This document shows positions 1 through 8,716 of a stretch of 64,000 bases of DNA, in pieces. This DNA is from Asticcacaulis sp. AND118. Its GTDB lineage: Bacteria > Pseudomonadota > Alphaproteobacteria > Caulobacterales > Caulobacteraceae. The notes below the pieces were generated by a model. The model was not told the DNA's origin and did no database searches. It was given only the letters and a program-made list of their open reading frames with translations. How positions within the stretch are numbered: position 1 is the stretch's first letter; each line of letters begins with the position of its first letter. The DNA lies in contig NZ_CP084910.1 of the NCBI RefSeq assembly GCF_020535245.1, positions 2,518,501 through 2,582,500 on the forward strand, in the 5' to 3' direction. A program made the translations under genes and the position numbers.

Positions 1-687
1 CGCCAGCCGGTCGACGAAAACCTGCGCCTCGACGCCTTCTTTCAGCGGCAGAGCGTCCAACTCGGCGAAGAAGGTGATGTCGATGTCCGACGAATAGTTG
101 AGTTCCCCCGCCCCGTGCTTGCCCATGGCCAGCACGAACAGGCCGGGCATGATGCCGCGCTCGCCCTTGATGTCGTAATCGATCAGGCGACCGCGGTCGC
201 GTTCCTCGCGCACGGCCAGAGCGATGCCCGCGTGGGTCACGGCATCGGCGAAACGCGTCAGGGCGGCGGTGACGTGATCCAGCTTCCACACGTCGCCCAG
301 GTCGGCCAGCGCCGTCAGGAGGTGGGTATCGGCCTTAAGGTGGCGCAAGACGCGCTTGGCGGCATCGACATCGAGGGTTTCGACCGTGTCGGCCTGATCG
401 GCCAGCGCCTCGGTAGCCAGCAATATGGCCTTCAGCCGCGCCTCGGGCGGCGACATCAGCGTCTCGCGCAGACGCTGCGGTTCGCGCCGCATCAGTCCGG
501 CCAGATAGGGCGAGGCCCCCAGCACCGGCATCAGGGCCGGGCCGGCGCGTTGCAGCAGGTCGGGCCAACCTTCGGCTTCGGCCACTTCGGCGATCGTCTC
601 ATAGGCGTAGAGCGCCGCCCCGTCGTTCAGCACCGGGCCGCAGGGATGGAGGCGATCCACCAGCGAGGAGAAAAGAATATCCGCCAT
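1..687 (-). CDS. glnE: Glutamine synthetase adenylyltransferase/deadenylylase GlnE (N-terminal part, cut by window edge)
   Basis: The reverse strand from the ATG at 687 reads without a stop to the window edge, about 229 residues. It contains GKHGAGELNYSSDIDITFF, the nucleotidyltransferase signature (G-E-L-N-Y-S-S-D-I-D) of the N-terminal half of GlnE, which removes AMP from glutamine synthetase in response to nitrogen status. An AGAAGG ribosome-binding site lies just upstream of the ATG. The full protein is usually near 950 residues, so most of the gene lies left of the window. The family call rests on the motif, its distance from the N-terminus and the Leu/Ala-rich helical lead-in. The cytoplasmic nitrogen-control role is known for the family, not shown here. 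Confidence 0.88.
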   Translation of the reverse strand, partial: MADILFSSLVDRLHPCGPVLNDGAALYAYETIAEVAEAEGWPDLLQRAGPALMPVLGASPYLAGLMRREPQRLRETLMSPPEARLKAILLATEALADQADTVETLDVDAAKRVLRHLKADTHLLTALADLGDVWKLDHVTAALTRFADAVTHAGIALAVREERDRGRLIDYDIKGERGIMPGLFVLAMGKHGAGELNYSSDIDITFFAELDALPLKEGVEAQVFVDRLA

Positions 688-951
688 AGCCTTCTGTTAG
701 GCGAATCGCACCGCAGACACAAGGTGCGGGTTGGGGTTTCCGGCAGGGCACACCTTATCCGGTCACCGGCGACAGCTCGCGCGATCTGGACGCATATCGC
801 TATATCTGCAAATACACCTTAATTCTCGAATAATAGAAAAATCTGAAAATAAGAAATCAATAGAATTATACTCTACATTCGCCAATTAACCGGTTATAAA
901 ACCTGAACCGTTATTACAGCGTTATCCGCCATTCTCGAAAGTATCGCGTCC

Positions 952-1155
952 ATGTCTTTTGCCCAAACGCTCCTGATGCCGAAGAAAATCCTCATCGCGG
1001 GATGGGTCATGATCGCCACCTTGTGGCTGGCTATCGCCGTCGAACGCTTCACGCAGGTGGAAACCCTGCCTTTTGTGAAGACGGTCTTCTTTTATCTGCT
1101 GCTGGACTATGCCTGGAGCACCTTCTACCGCCAATGGCGCGGCGGTCAGGCTTAA
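952..1155 (+). CDS. Small hypothetical membrane protein (67 aa)
   Basis: A 67-residue ORF starting MSFAQTLLMPKK. One clear hydrophobic segment (about residues 12-29, ILIAGWVMIATLWLAIAV) is followed by a second, weaker one with an aromatic patch (FVKTVFFYLLLDYAW), and a short basic tail. It lies downstream of an AT-rich stretch (about 820-915) that could hold its promoter. No strong ribosome-binding site is visible. I do not recognise a family. The hydrophobic pattern and isolated position argue that it is real, but it could be a chance ORF. Confidence 0.45.
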   Translation: MSFAQTLLMPKKILIAGWVMIATLWLAIAVERFTQVETLPFVKTVFFYLLLDYAWSTFYRQWRGGQA

Positions 1156-1162
1156 GCCGAAT

Positions 1163-1291
1163 TCAGTTCGCGCCCGGATAGATCGGGGGCGGCTCGAACA
1201 GCGGCTCTTCGCGCTCTTTTTCCGTATCTGGCCGGTGCTCGGGCGTCTTCGGTTCACGGGAGGGATCGACGGACGGTTTTTCCTTTTCCAT
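1163..1291 (-). CDS. Tiny proline- and charge-rich hypothetical protein (42 aa)
   Basis: A 42-codon frame starting MEKEKPSVDPSREPKTPEH and ending EPPPIYPGAN. It begins 5 nt after the stop of the SDR gene on the same strand, so it may be translationally coupled. The product would be very hydrophilic, rich in Glu, Pro and Lys, with no membrane segment. I cannot assign a function. The close spacing is the only positive evidence, so this is a tentative call. Confidence 0.35.
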   Translation of the reverse strand: MEKEKPSVDPSREPKTPEHRPDTEKEREEPLFEPPPIYPGAN

Positions 1292-1296
1292 GACGC

Positions 1297-2322
1297 TTAA
1301 CGCCGCCGGCTGAGCAGGGCCAGTGCGACGCCGCCCAACGCCGCCATGCCGACCACGGCGGCGGCCGTCATCTGCGGATGCAGTTGCGCCTGCGTATAGA
1401 GGCTCTGCCCCGCCACGGCCATGTCGCCACGCGTGCGGCCGTTGTCGCGCGGGCGGTACAGATTGCCTTCGGTTGGCTTCGGCACGGCGCGTTTGCGCTT
1501 TTGCGCGCCAGCGGCGGCGATGCGCTCGTACAGTTCCGGCAGAACGCGGGCGAAGCCGGTAAACATGATCAGCCCCGCCGACCCCACGGTCACTTCACGA
1601 ATAGGGCGCACGGCGGCGGTCAGTATGGCCCCGGCCACCAGTTCAGGCGCGACGCCCTTATCGACCCTCAGTGCATAGGCGCCTGTGCTCTGCGAATGAT
1701 CGACCGGCCCCGGCGTGGCCACGGCGGACGGCTTGACCAGCGTCACCGCCACCGGATCGCCCTCGGCCAGCACCTCCAGCCGCAGCGACTGCGTATAGGC
1801 GGCGACCGCGTGCTTGGTGGCGGAATGCACGGTCATCAGGGGGACAGACAGGTCCGACACCACCGAACCGATATTGATGATCGCCCCGGCCTCGCCGCTT
1901 TTTCGGAAATGGCGCAGCGCCGCCAGCGAGCCGAACACCGTGCCCCAGTAATCGGTCTTGAGGATGCGCTCATGATCCGGGGTCCTGAGTTCGCTGGGGT
2001 GGCCGTGCGCGCCGATACCGGCATTGTTGACCCAGGTGTCGATGCGCCCGAAGGCCTCCACCGCCTTGTCGGCCAACATTTCCACCGCCTGTTCGTCGCC
2101 GACATCGGTGGGGATGGCGACGGCCCGCCCGCCCTGCGCCACGATCTCATCGGCAATGCGGTTCAGCGTCTGACCGTCGCGCGCGGCGAGCACCACCGCC
2201 GCGCCGCCTTCCGCCGCCTTGCGCGCAGTGGCCAGCCCGATGCCGGAACTGGCGCCCGTAATCACGATAACCTGCGCGTCGAGGGGCTTGAGCTTCGGCA
2301 TGGCGCGGAACAGAGACGACAT
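1297..2322 (-). CDS. Short-chain dehydrogenase/reductase with C-terminal membrane anchor; catalytic Tyr replaced by His
   Basis: The start at 2322 (MSSLFRAMPK) is chosen because GGAGGT sits 3 nt upstream; a TTG 15 nt earlier is less likely. The protein is 341 aa. The Rossmann motif TGASSGIG is at about residues 22-29 and NNAG follows in the usual place. At the YxxxK site the sequence is H-S-A-T-K (His166, Lys170): the codon at 1825-1827 reads CAT on the coding strand, so the catalytic Tyr is missing. A C-terminal hydrophobic stretch (AAAVVGMAALGGVALALL) followed by SRRR looks like a membrane anchor, as in some long-chain SDRs. NAD(P)H binding is likely; normal reductase chemistry is doubtful. 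Confidence 0.85.
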   Translation of the reverse strand: MSSLFRAMPKLKPLDAQVIVITGASSGIGLATARKAAEGGAAVVLAARDGQTLNRIADEIVAQGGRAVAIPTDVGDEQAVEMLADKAVEAFGRIDTWVNNAGIGAHGHPSELRTPDHERILKTDYWGTVFGSLAALRHFRKSGEAGAIINIGSVVSDLSVPLMTVHSATKHAVAAYTQSLRLEVLAEGDPVAVTLVKPSAVATPGPVDHSQSTGAYALRVDKGVAPELVAGAILTAAVRPIREVTVGSAGLIMFTGFARVLPELYERIAAAGAQKRKRAVPKPTEGNLYRPRDNGRTRGDMAVAGQSLYTQAQLHPQMTAAAVVGMAALGGVALALLSRRR

Positions 2323-2473
2323 GGTGACCTCCGGCAATCATTGAGAGGCTACCGTTCTAGGCCTGCGCCTGTAAGGAAGGGATACGATAATGCCGCCGGG
2401 ACGTCAGAAGCGCCCTATCCACCTCGACTCCTTATGCGGCCTGTCGCAGCCTTTCTCTATCAAGGAGGATTCC

Positions 2474-2914
2474 ATGACCCTGTCCCTGCAAGACATTGCC
2501 AAGGCGATGAAGGATATCGACATCTGCCTTTTGACCACCACGGCGGCCGAAGACCGCGGCCTGCGCACCCGACCGATGAGCAATAACCGTAAGGTCGAAT
2601 ATGACGGCGACTCGTGGTTCTTCGCCAATGGCGACTCCTCGGCGGTACGCGATATCGGTCTGAATCCTGAGATCAATCTGGGCTTCAGTCATATGCCGAC
2701 CCTGCCGCCGCCTCTGGGGCACATGGTCTTCCTGTCGGTTACGGGACGCGCCGAACTGATCCGCGACCGCGCCGAGATGGAGAGGCACTGGGACCCGGAT
2801 ATCGAGGCGTGGTTCAAGGACGGTCTGGATACGCCGGGCCTGACCCTGATCAAAGTCCGTGCCCGTCACATCCACTACTGGCGCGACGGCGACGAAGGCG
2901 AGCTTACGGTCTAG
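2474..2914 (+). CDS. Pyridoxamine 5'-phosphate oxidase-like (general stress) protein
   Basis: 146 aa from the ATG at 2474, which follows an excellent AAGGAGGA site; a longer in-frame extension upstream has no such support. The sequence (ICLLTTT, then RPMSNN, then SWFFANGDSS, then MVFLSVTGRAELI, then RHIHYWR) fits the split-barrel flavin-binding fold of the general stress protein 26/PNPOx-like family. These are usually dimers that bind FMN, FAD or F420. The substrate is unknown and it is not the pyridoxal-phosphate enzyme itself. Its stop overlaps the stop of the convergent histidine kinase gene by 4 nt. Confidence 0.82.
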   Translation: MTLSLQDIAKAMKDIDICLLTTTAAEDRGLRTRPMSNNRKVEYDGDSWFFANGDSSAVRDIGLNPEINLGFSHMPTLPPPLGHMVFLSVTGRAELIRDRAEMERHWDPDIEAWFKDGLDTPGLTLIKVRARHIHYWRDGDEGELTV

Positions 2915-4383
2915 CCCGCCACCGCCGGCAGGACCAGCGCCGTGCGCAGGCCCGGCCCCTGATCTTCATAGACGCCGGGCCCTTCGTCGATGCTCAGACG
3001 GCCCTTGTGCGCCACAGCCACGGCCTCGACCATCGACAGGCCCAACCCCACGCCCGGCAGGGAGCGCGAGTTTTCCAGCCGCACGAAGCGCTGGGTGATG
3101 CGCGCGCGGTCGGCTTCCGGCACGCCCTGCCCCGTATCGGTCACGGAGAACTCGATCTCGCGCCGTGAATTATGCCGCAGGCGCAAGGTGATGCCGCCCG
3201 TCTGCGTGTACTTGATGGCATTGTCGAGCAGGTTGGCCATGGCCTGCGCCAGAAAATCGCGGTTGCCATAGGCGTTCACACCGCTCTCGATCTCAGCGGT
3301 GAATTCCAGCCCCTTGTCTTCGGCCAGAGCCTCGAACAGCTCGCACATGTCTTCGGCCAGAGCCGAGGCGTCGAACAGCTTCTGATCGGGCGCCTGACCC
3401 GCCGCCTGCAGCCGCGAGATGGAAAACACGGTCTGAAAGGTGCGCAGCAACTGATCGGTTTCGGCCAGGGCGCGCTCGATAACCTCCGGAGCCTGCGACG
3501 GGTCTTTCTCGACGTCGTACAGCGACACTTCCAACTTGGACCGCAGGCGCGACAGGGGCGTGCGCAGGTCGTGGGCGATGGCGTCCCCGGCGTATTTGAG
3601 ATTGCCCATGGTCTTTTCCATGCGGTCCAGCGTCTCATTGACCCGTTCGGCGAGGGCGTCGAACTCGTCCCCGGAATTGCGCAGCCTGGCCCGCGCCTTG
3701 AGGTCGCCTTCCTTGACCTGATCGAAGACCTGCATCAGGCCCTGCACCGAGCGCGACACCTCGTTATTGATGATCATGCCGGCGAACAGGCCCAGCACGA
3801 TGACCAGAACCCCGCCGCCCCACAGGGCCTTGAAGCCCATGTCAAAGCCCTTTTCCGACCACGAGGTATCCATGCCGACATAGAGGTAGAGGCCGGGTTT
3901 CAGGGTCAGCACCTGCCCGCGATAGGCATAGGACTTGCGTTTGCCCGCCGGATCGGTCAGGCGGTAATTGATCTGGAACGGCCGTCCGTCGCCGCCGGCA
4001 ATCTTCGCCTTGTCGCGGATATGGCCGAAGACCGGCGGCGACACCTCGGTAGTGGCGCGACGGTTCTGGGCCAGAATGCGCCCGTCATCGAGATAGGCGA
4101 TCTTGACAAAGAACCATTCGGTGATGTCTTCCTCGCTCAGCGTTTCCAGTACCGCCGCCTCGCCCTGCTCGCGGTACACCTCCTCAAGATAGTCGATGCG
4201 CGACTTGACCTGCGCGTCGGACACGGCCTTAGTCTCGGCCGAAGAGGCGATGTAGATATAGGCGAAGATCAGCACCGCCACGAAGGAGTAGACGGTGATG
4301 AACATCAGGGTCAGGCGGAACGGCGTCTGCCTGAACACATTGGATTTCAGCGACAGGCGCGAAAGATTGGGGAGCGCGAACAC
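2911..4383 (-). CDS. Membrane sensor histidine kinase (HAMP-HisKA-HATPase)
   Basis: 490 aa with a GTG start. A transmembrane helix near residues 25-47 and a second near 185-208 bracket a periplasmic sensor region of about 135 residues. A HAMP linker follows, then the phospho-acceptor helix with AHDLRTPLSRLRSKLE (His in H-D-L-R-T-P), then the ATPase domain with N-box LLDNAIKY, DTGQGV and GVGLGLSMV. It lies 9 nt downstream of an OmpR-type regulator gene, so the two form a cognate pair. The layout resembles metal- or envelope-stress sensors, but nothing in the sequence identifies the ligand. Confidence 0.92.
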   Translation of the reverse strand: MFALPNLSRLSLKSNVFRQTPFRLTLMFITVYSFVAVLIFAYIYIASSAETKAVSDAQVKSRIDYLEEVYREQGEAAVLETLSEEDITEWFFVKIAYLDDGRILAQNRRATTEVSPPVFGHIRDKAKIAGGDGRPFQINYRLTDPAGKRKSYAYRGQVLTLKPGLYLYVGMDTSWSEKGFDMGFKALWGGGVLVIVLGLFAGMIINNEVSRSVQGLMQVFDQVKEGDLKARARLRNSGDEFDALAERVNETLDRMEKTMGNLKYAGDAIAHDLRTPLSRLRSKLEVSLYDVEKDPSQAPEVIERALAETDQLLRTFQTVFSISRLQAAGQAPDQKLFDASALAEDMCELFEALAEDKGLEFTAEIESGVNAYGNRDFLAQAMANLLDNAIKYTQTGGITLRLRHNSRREIEFSVTDTGQGVPEADRARITQRFVRLENSRSLPGVGLGLSMVEAVAVAHKGRLSIDEGPGVYEDQGPGLRTALVLPAVAG

Positions 4384-4392
4384 GACCTGTTT

Positions 4393-5067
4393 TTACGGCT
4401 TGAGCTGATAGCCTTCGCCGCGCACTGTATGCAGCATCGGGCGGTCGAAGCCCTTGTCCAGCTTGGCGCGCAGGCGGGAAATGTGCACGTCGATGACATT
4501 GGTCTGCGGGTCGAAATGATAGGCCCAGACCTTTTCCAGCAGCATGGTGCGCGTCACGCTCTGACCCACATGGCGCATCAGGAATTCCAGAAGCTGAAAC
4601 TCACGCGGTTGCAGGTCGATCTCGCTGTTGCCGCGCTTTACCACCCGGGTGATCAGGTTCATTTCGAGGTCGCCGACGCGCAGCGTGGTTTCCACCGCGC
4701 CGTTTTCCTTGCGCCGCAGCAGCGCTTCAAGACGCGCCACCAGCTCGACCAGCGCATAGGGCTTGACCAGATAGTCGTCGGCCCCGGCCTTGAGGCCATA
4801 GACGCGGTCTTCGAGTTCGCCCAGGGCGCTGAGGAACAGCACCGGCACGTCGATCCCTTCGGAACGCGCGATTTCCAGCATCGACACGCCGTCGAGACCG
4901 GGCATCATGCGGTCGAGCACCACAACGTCGAATTCACCGTCGCGCAGGGCTTTCAGACCCGCCTCGCCGTCGTGCGTCACCATGGAATCGAAGCCTTGTT
5001 CGCCCAGACCCTTCTGCATGGTCAGGGCCGCTTCGACATCGTCTTCGACAATCAGTACCTTGGTCAT
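4393..5067 (-). CDS. OmpR/PhoB-family response regulator
   Basis: 224 aa. The N-terminal receiver starts MTKVLIVEDDVEAAL, with the phospho-Asp in VVVLDRMMPGLDG, the switch Ser in LFLSAL and Lys in YLVKPYA. The C-terminal winged helix ends in VRGEGYQLKP, as in OmpR/PhoB/CzcR-type proteins. It is the first gene of a two-gene operon with the downstream kinase. The 275-bp gap to the divergent phasin gene should hold its promoter; no operator was recognised there. Confidence 0.93.
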   Translation of the reverse strand: MTKVLIVEDDVEAALTMQKGLGEQGFDSMVTHDGEAGLKALRDGEFDVVVLDRMMPGLDGVSMLEIARSEGIDVPVLFLSALGELEDRVYGLKAGADDYLVKPYALVELVARLEALLRRKENGAVETTLRVGDLEMNLITRVVKRGNSEIDLQPREFQLLEFLMRHVGQSVTRTMLLEKVWAYHFDPQTNVIDVHISRLRAKLDKGFDRPMLHTVRGEGYQLKP

Positions 5068-5342
5068 TTGCTGAACGCCCTGCCTAACCTTGTATCCAAT
5101 CTTACTAAAGCGTGCCGCCGATCCTGTGAAGAGGCCACGGTGTTAAAAAGCTGTCATACTAAGTGGTCGCGCTTCCTGAGCAAAAACCGCCAGATACTTT
5201 TGAGGATGCGCTCTACGCGGGTTACTGGCCCCATTTCGGTCTTTATTGCGGCGCACAAAGACGGTAAATAACCTCTGGCTACGTAAAGAGAAATGCGCTT
5301 ATCATGTCTCAAAAGCGTATTCATGCAGGGGAGACCGACGCC

Positions 5343-5693
5343 ATGACCAAACCCCATTCACCGTTCGAGCAGGGCCTGAAAATGATGGGCGCGCAGCAGC
5401 AACTGGCGGCGCGCAGTCTGGTCAATCTGATCGAAATGATCTCGGCCTCGTCCCACCGCTACGCGCAGGAAACCACCGACTTCACGCGCGACGCCCTGTC
5501 CCTGATGCAGCAGGCGGCTCAGACGCGCGATACGGCGGAACTGCGCGAACTGCAAAGCCAGTGGGCCAAGACCTGCGTCAAATACGGTCAGAACCAGACC
5601 CGCGCCACGATGAATTTCGTCGAGCAATGCGGTCAGCAGGCCCTCAGCGCCTCCGTCCCGCCCAAGACCGAAGACGACACCCCAAAAGAATAG
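5343..5693 (+). CDS. Phasin family protein
   Basis: 116 aa. The start at 5343 (MTKPHSPFEQGLKMMG) is chosen over an in-frame ATG at 5304 because a GGGGAG site sits about 8 nt upstream. The whole chain is predicted amphipathic helix (QQQLAARSLVNLIEMISASSHRYAQETTDFTRDALSLMQQA), typical of phasins that coat polyhydroxyalkanoate granules. It ends 10 nt before a 3-hydroxybutyrate dehydrogenase gene, which strengthens the PHB link. The family is diverse and short helical proteins can mimic it, so the call leans partly on context. Confidence 0.7.
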   Translation: MTKPHSPFEQGLKMMGAQQQLAARSLVNLIEMISASSHRYAQETTDFTRDALSLMQQAAQTRDTAELRELQSQWAKTCVKYGQNQTRATMNFVEQCGQQALSASVPPKTEDDTPKE

Positions 5694-5703
5694 GAGATTT
5701 CCC

Positions 5704-6486
5704 ATGCTGACAGGCAAAACCGCGCTCGTGACCGGCTCGACGTCCGGTATCGGACTGGCCATCGCGCGCAAGCTGGCCTCCAAAGGGGCGAAGGTTATGC
5801 TGAACGGTATGGGCGATCCTGCGGAGATCGAAAAGCTGCGTGCCGACATGGCGGCGGAATTCGGCGTCGAGGTGGCTTTCAACGGCGCCGACCTGACCAA
5901 GGTCGAGGCCATCGAGGGTCTGATCGCGGAAACGACGCAAAAGCTGGGCGGGCCGGATATTCTGGTCAACAATGCCGGCATCCAGTACGTCTCGCCGATC
6001 GAGGACTTCCCGGTCGATAAATGGAACGCCATCATTGCCCTGAACCTGTCGGCGGCGTTCCACACCACGCGCCTCAGCTTCAAGGGTATGAAGGATCGCG
6101 GCTGGGGCCGCATCGTCAATATCGCCTCGGCCCATGCCCTCGTCGCCTCGCCGTTCAAGGCGGCCTATGTCGCGGCCAAGCACGGCATTGCCGGCCTGAC
6201 CAAGACGGTGGCGCTGGAAGGGGCCGAGCACGGCGTGACCTGCAACGCCATATGCCCCGGCTATGTGCTGACGCCTCTGGTCGAAAAGCAGATCCCCGAC
6301 ACGGCCAAGGCCCGCGGCCTCACCGAGGAACAGGTGATCAAGGACGTTCTTCTGGCGGCCCAGCCGACCAAGAAATTCGTCGAAACCGACGACATCGCCG
6401 AACTGGTTGTCTTCCTGTCTTCGGATGCGGCCAGGTCGATCACCGGCGCGCTGCAATCCATCGACGGCGGCTGGACGTCGGCATAA
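5704..6486 (+). CDS. bdhA: D-3-hydroxybutyrate dehydrogenase (SDR)
   Basis: 260 aa, preceded by AGGAGA. SDR motifs: TGSTSGIG (residues 10-17), NNAGIQYVSPIEDFP, the catalytic Ser in NIASAHALVASPFK, and the full Y-V-A-A-K. The A-H-A-L-V-A-S-P-F-K-A-A-Y segment, together with NAICPGYVLTPLVEKQIPD, is characteristic of 3-hydroxybutyrate dehydrogenase, which interconverts D-3-hydroxybutyrate and acetoacetate with NAD+. It is co-transcribed with the phasin gene (10 nt apart), indicating a role in mobilising stored PHB in the cytoplasm. Confidence 0.92.
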   Translation: MLTGKTALVTGSTSGIGLAIARKLASKGAKVMLNGMGDPAEIEKLRADMAAEFGVEVAFNGADLTKVEAIEGLIAETTQKLGGPDILVNNAGIQYVSPIEDFPVDKWNAIIALNLSAAFHTTRLSFKGMKDRGWGRIVNIASAHALVASPFKAAYVAAKHGIAGLTKTVALEGAEHGVTCNAICPGYVLTPLVEKQIPDTAKARGLTEEQVIKDVLLAAQPTKKFVETDDIAELVVFLSSDAARSITGALQSIDGGWTSA

Positions 6487-6490
6487 GCAT

Positions 6491-6694
6491 GGCTCCCTCC
6501 TCCCTTTTGCGGAGCAATGGGGAGGTGGCGTTGAGCTTTAGCGAAACGACGGAGGGGGATGACTCCGTCAGGCTCAAAAAATCAAACCCTGATTTGCCGT
6601 TCGGTGTTCGCAGCAGATATATCTGCTACGCCCCTTCCGTCAGCCTGCTTCGCAGCCTGCCACCTCCCCATCGCTGCGCGACAGGGAGGAGAAG
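6491..6694. repeat. Intergenic repeat family C, copy 1 (full length)
   Basis: About 205 bp filling the gap between the convergent bdhA and exporter stop codons. It starts CTCCCTCCTCCC, has GGGGAGGTGGC and CGACGGAGGGGGATGACTC, then a variable middle, then the mirror-image parts CCCCTTCCGTCAGCCTGC, GCCACCTCCCCATCGC and CAGGGAGGAG. The outer arms are imperfect inverted repeats. A second full copy is at 49385-49602 and a half copy at 59987-60054. Confidence 0.75.
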
Positions 6695-6696
6695 AA

Positions 6697-8562
6697 TCAT
6701 TCCGCCGGTTCTTCGGCCTCCAACGCCTTGGCCAATTGGTCGCGAGCGGCGTCGGCGGCCTTCTGGCGTTCCCACATGCCGAAATAGAGCCCCTTGAGCT
6801 TCATCAGTTCGGCGTGATTGCCGCGTTCGGCCACCAGCCCGTCCTTGAGCACGAGAATCTCATCGGCACCCACGACGGTCGAAAGGCGGTGCGCGATGAC
6901 CAGCGTCGTGCGATTCTGCGACACCTCATCCAGCGCCGCCTGAATCTCACGCTCGGTATGGGTATCCAGCGCCGAGGTTGCCTCATCGAGAATCAGGATC
7001 GGCGGCGATTTCAGCAGCGTGCGCGCAATGGCCACGCGCTGCTTTTCACCCCCCGACAGCTTCAGCCCACGCTCGCCCACCTCGGTGTCGTAGCCCTGCG
7101 GCAGGGAGGCGATGAAGCCCGAAATCTGCGCCTGATCGGCGGCGGCCTCGACCTCTTCACGCGACGCACCGTAACGGCCATAGCCGATATTGTAGGCGAT
7201 GGTGTCGTTGAACAGCACCGTGTCCTGCGGCACCATGCCGATGACCTTGCGCAGGGACGCCTGATTGACGTGACGGATGTCCTGCCCGTCGATTTCGATC
7301 GAGCCGCCCTTGATGTCGTAGAAGCGGAACAGCAGGCGTGAAATGGTCGATTTACCGGCACCTGACGGGCCGACAATGGCCACGGTCTTGCCCGCCGGCA
7401 CCTCGAACGACACGCCTTTCAGGATCGGGCGATCGGCGTCGTAGGAAAAGACCACATCCTTGAAGGACACCGCCCCCTGCGCCACCTTGAGGTCCGGCGC
7501 ATCCGACGTGTCGACCACTTCCTGCGGTTCGTCCAGCAGCTTGAACATGGCTTCCATGTCCACCAGACCGGTCGAGATTTCGCGGTACAGCGTGCCGATG
7601 AAGTTCAGCGGAATGGCCAGTTGCATCATGAAGGCGTTGACCAGCACGAAGTGACCCAGCGTCTTGGTGCCGTTGATCACCTCATAGGCCGACATCAGCA
7701 TGACGATGGTCATGCCGATCGAGAAGATCACCGCCTGACCGATATTGAGCCAGGCCAGAGACGTATAGGTCTTGATCGCCGCCTTCTCATAGGCTGCGGT
7801 GGCGCGGTCGTAGCGCGTGCGCTCAAGCGGCTCGTTGCCGAAATATTTGACCGTTTCGAAATTCAACAGCGAATCCACGGCCTTAGACATCGAATCAGAA
7901 TCGGCCTCGTTCATCTCCTTACGGATGGCGATACGCATGTTGGAGGCGACGATGGAGAACCACACATAGACCACGACCGTCGCGGCGACGACCGCGACAT
8001 AGATCAGGTCGAACTGCCACCCCAGTGCGCCGGCGGTCAGCACGAACTCCACCACCGTCGGGATGCCGACCATCATGGTCAGGCGGATGATGGTCTCAAT
8101 CCCGGTCTTGCCGCGCTCGATCACGCGCGACAGACCGCCCGTGCGGCGTTGCAGGTGGAAGCGCAACGACAGATTATGCAGATGGTTGAAGGCGCGATTC
8201 GACAGACCGCGCACGGCGTGCTGCCCCACACCGGCGAACATGGCGTCGCGGATATTGTTGAATATCTGCGACATCATGCGCGCCACGCCATAGGCCAGCA
8301 CCATGATCACCGGCGAAACGAGCACCAAAGTCAGCACATCGGTCTTGCCCGCTGCGGCGTCCGGCGCAAAGGCGTTGGTCGCCCACTTATAGGCGAAGGG
8401 CGTGGCGATGGTCAGCAGTTTGCCCACCAGCATGGCCAGCAGCGCCCACACCACCTGCGTCTTGAGGTCCGCCCGGCCATCCGGCCACAGATAGGGCTTT
8501 AGGAAGGCAATAGTGTCGGAGGCCTTGCCTTTCGGCTTAGGCATGGGAGCAGGCGCGTTCAT
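6697..8562 (-). CDS. atm1: Atm1-type ABC exporter (fused permease and ATPase)
   Basis: 621 aa. Six membrane helices occupy roughly residues 25-330, followed by an ATPase domain with Walker A GPSGAGKST, signature LSGGEKQRVAIARTLL, Walker B ILILDEATSALD and the H-loop (VIAHRLSTV). The N-terminal region (FLKPYLWPDGRADLKTQVV, LSRVIERGKTGIE, RFHLQRRTGGLSRV) matches bacterial homologues of mitochondrial Atm1. These export glutathione conjugates or metal-glutathione complexes and support Fe-S and heavy-metal homeostasis. It acts as a homodimer in the inner membrane. The gene stands alone; its stop is at the edge of a family C repeat. Confidence 0.9.
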   Translation of the reverse strand: MNAPAPMPKPKGKASDTIAFLKPYLWPDGRADLKTQVVWALLAMLVGKLLTIATPFAYKWATNAFAPDAAAGKTDVLTLVLVSPVIMVLAYGVARMMSQIFNNIRDAMFAGVGQHAVRGLSNRAFNHLHNLSLRFHLQRRTGGLSRVIERGKTGIETIIRLTMMVGIPTVVEFVLTAGALGWQFDLIYVAVVAATVVVYVWFSIVASNMRIAIRKEMNEADSDSMSKAVDSLLNFETVKYFGNEPLERTRYDRATAAYEKAAIKTYTSLAWLNIGQAVIFSIGMTIVMLMSAYEVINGTKTLGHFVLVNAFMMQLAIPLNFIGTLYREISTGLVDMEAMFKLLDEPQEVVDTSDAPDLKVAQGAVSFKDVVFSYDADRPILKGVSFEVPAGKTVAIVGPSGAGKSTISRLLFRFYDIKGGSIEIDGQDIRHVNQASLRKVIGMVPQDTVLFNDTIAYNIGYGRYGASREEVEAAADQAQISGFIASLPQGYDTEVGERGLKLSGGEKQRVAIARTLLKSPPILILDEATSALDTHTEREIQAALDEVSQNRTTLVIAHRLSTVVGADEILVLKDGLVAERGNHAELMKLKGLYFGMWERQKAADAARDQLAKALEAEEPAE

Positions 8563-8716
8563 GAGGACTCTTTTGGGGAAGATCGGTGCAGCAAAGGTTT
8601 GCGCTTATATATGTCGCCGGCGGTACAAAATCCAACGCGAGGCCGATTTATTTTTACAATCAAAATTGATCGTATATGGTCATGGACAATCAATCCATAA
8701 TTCGGGGAGTTACCCA

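Noticed and set aside
3172-5271. 699-aa plus-strand ORF
   Set aside because: Antisense to the kinase and regulator genes. Its His/Gln/Arg/Asp-rich composition is typical of high-GC shadow frames, with no domain.
5154-5357. 67-aa minus-strand ORF in the regulator/phasin gap
   Set aside because: No ribosome-binding site or family; overlaps the phasin start. More likely promoter sequence.
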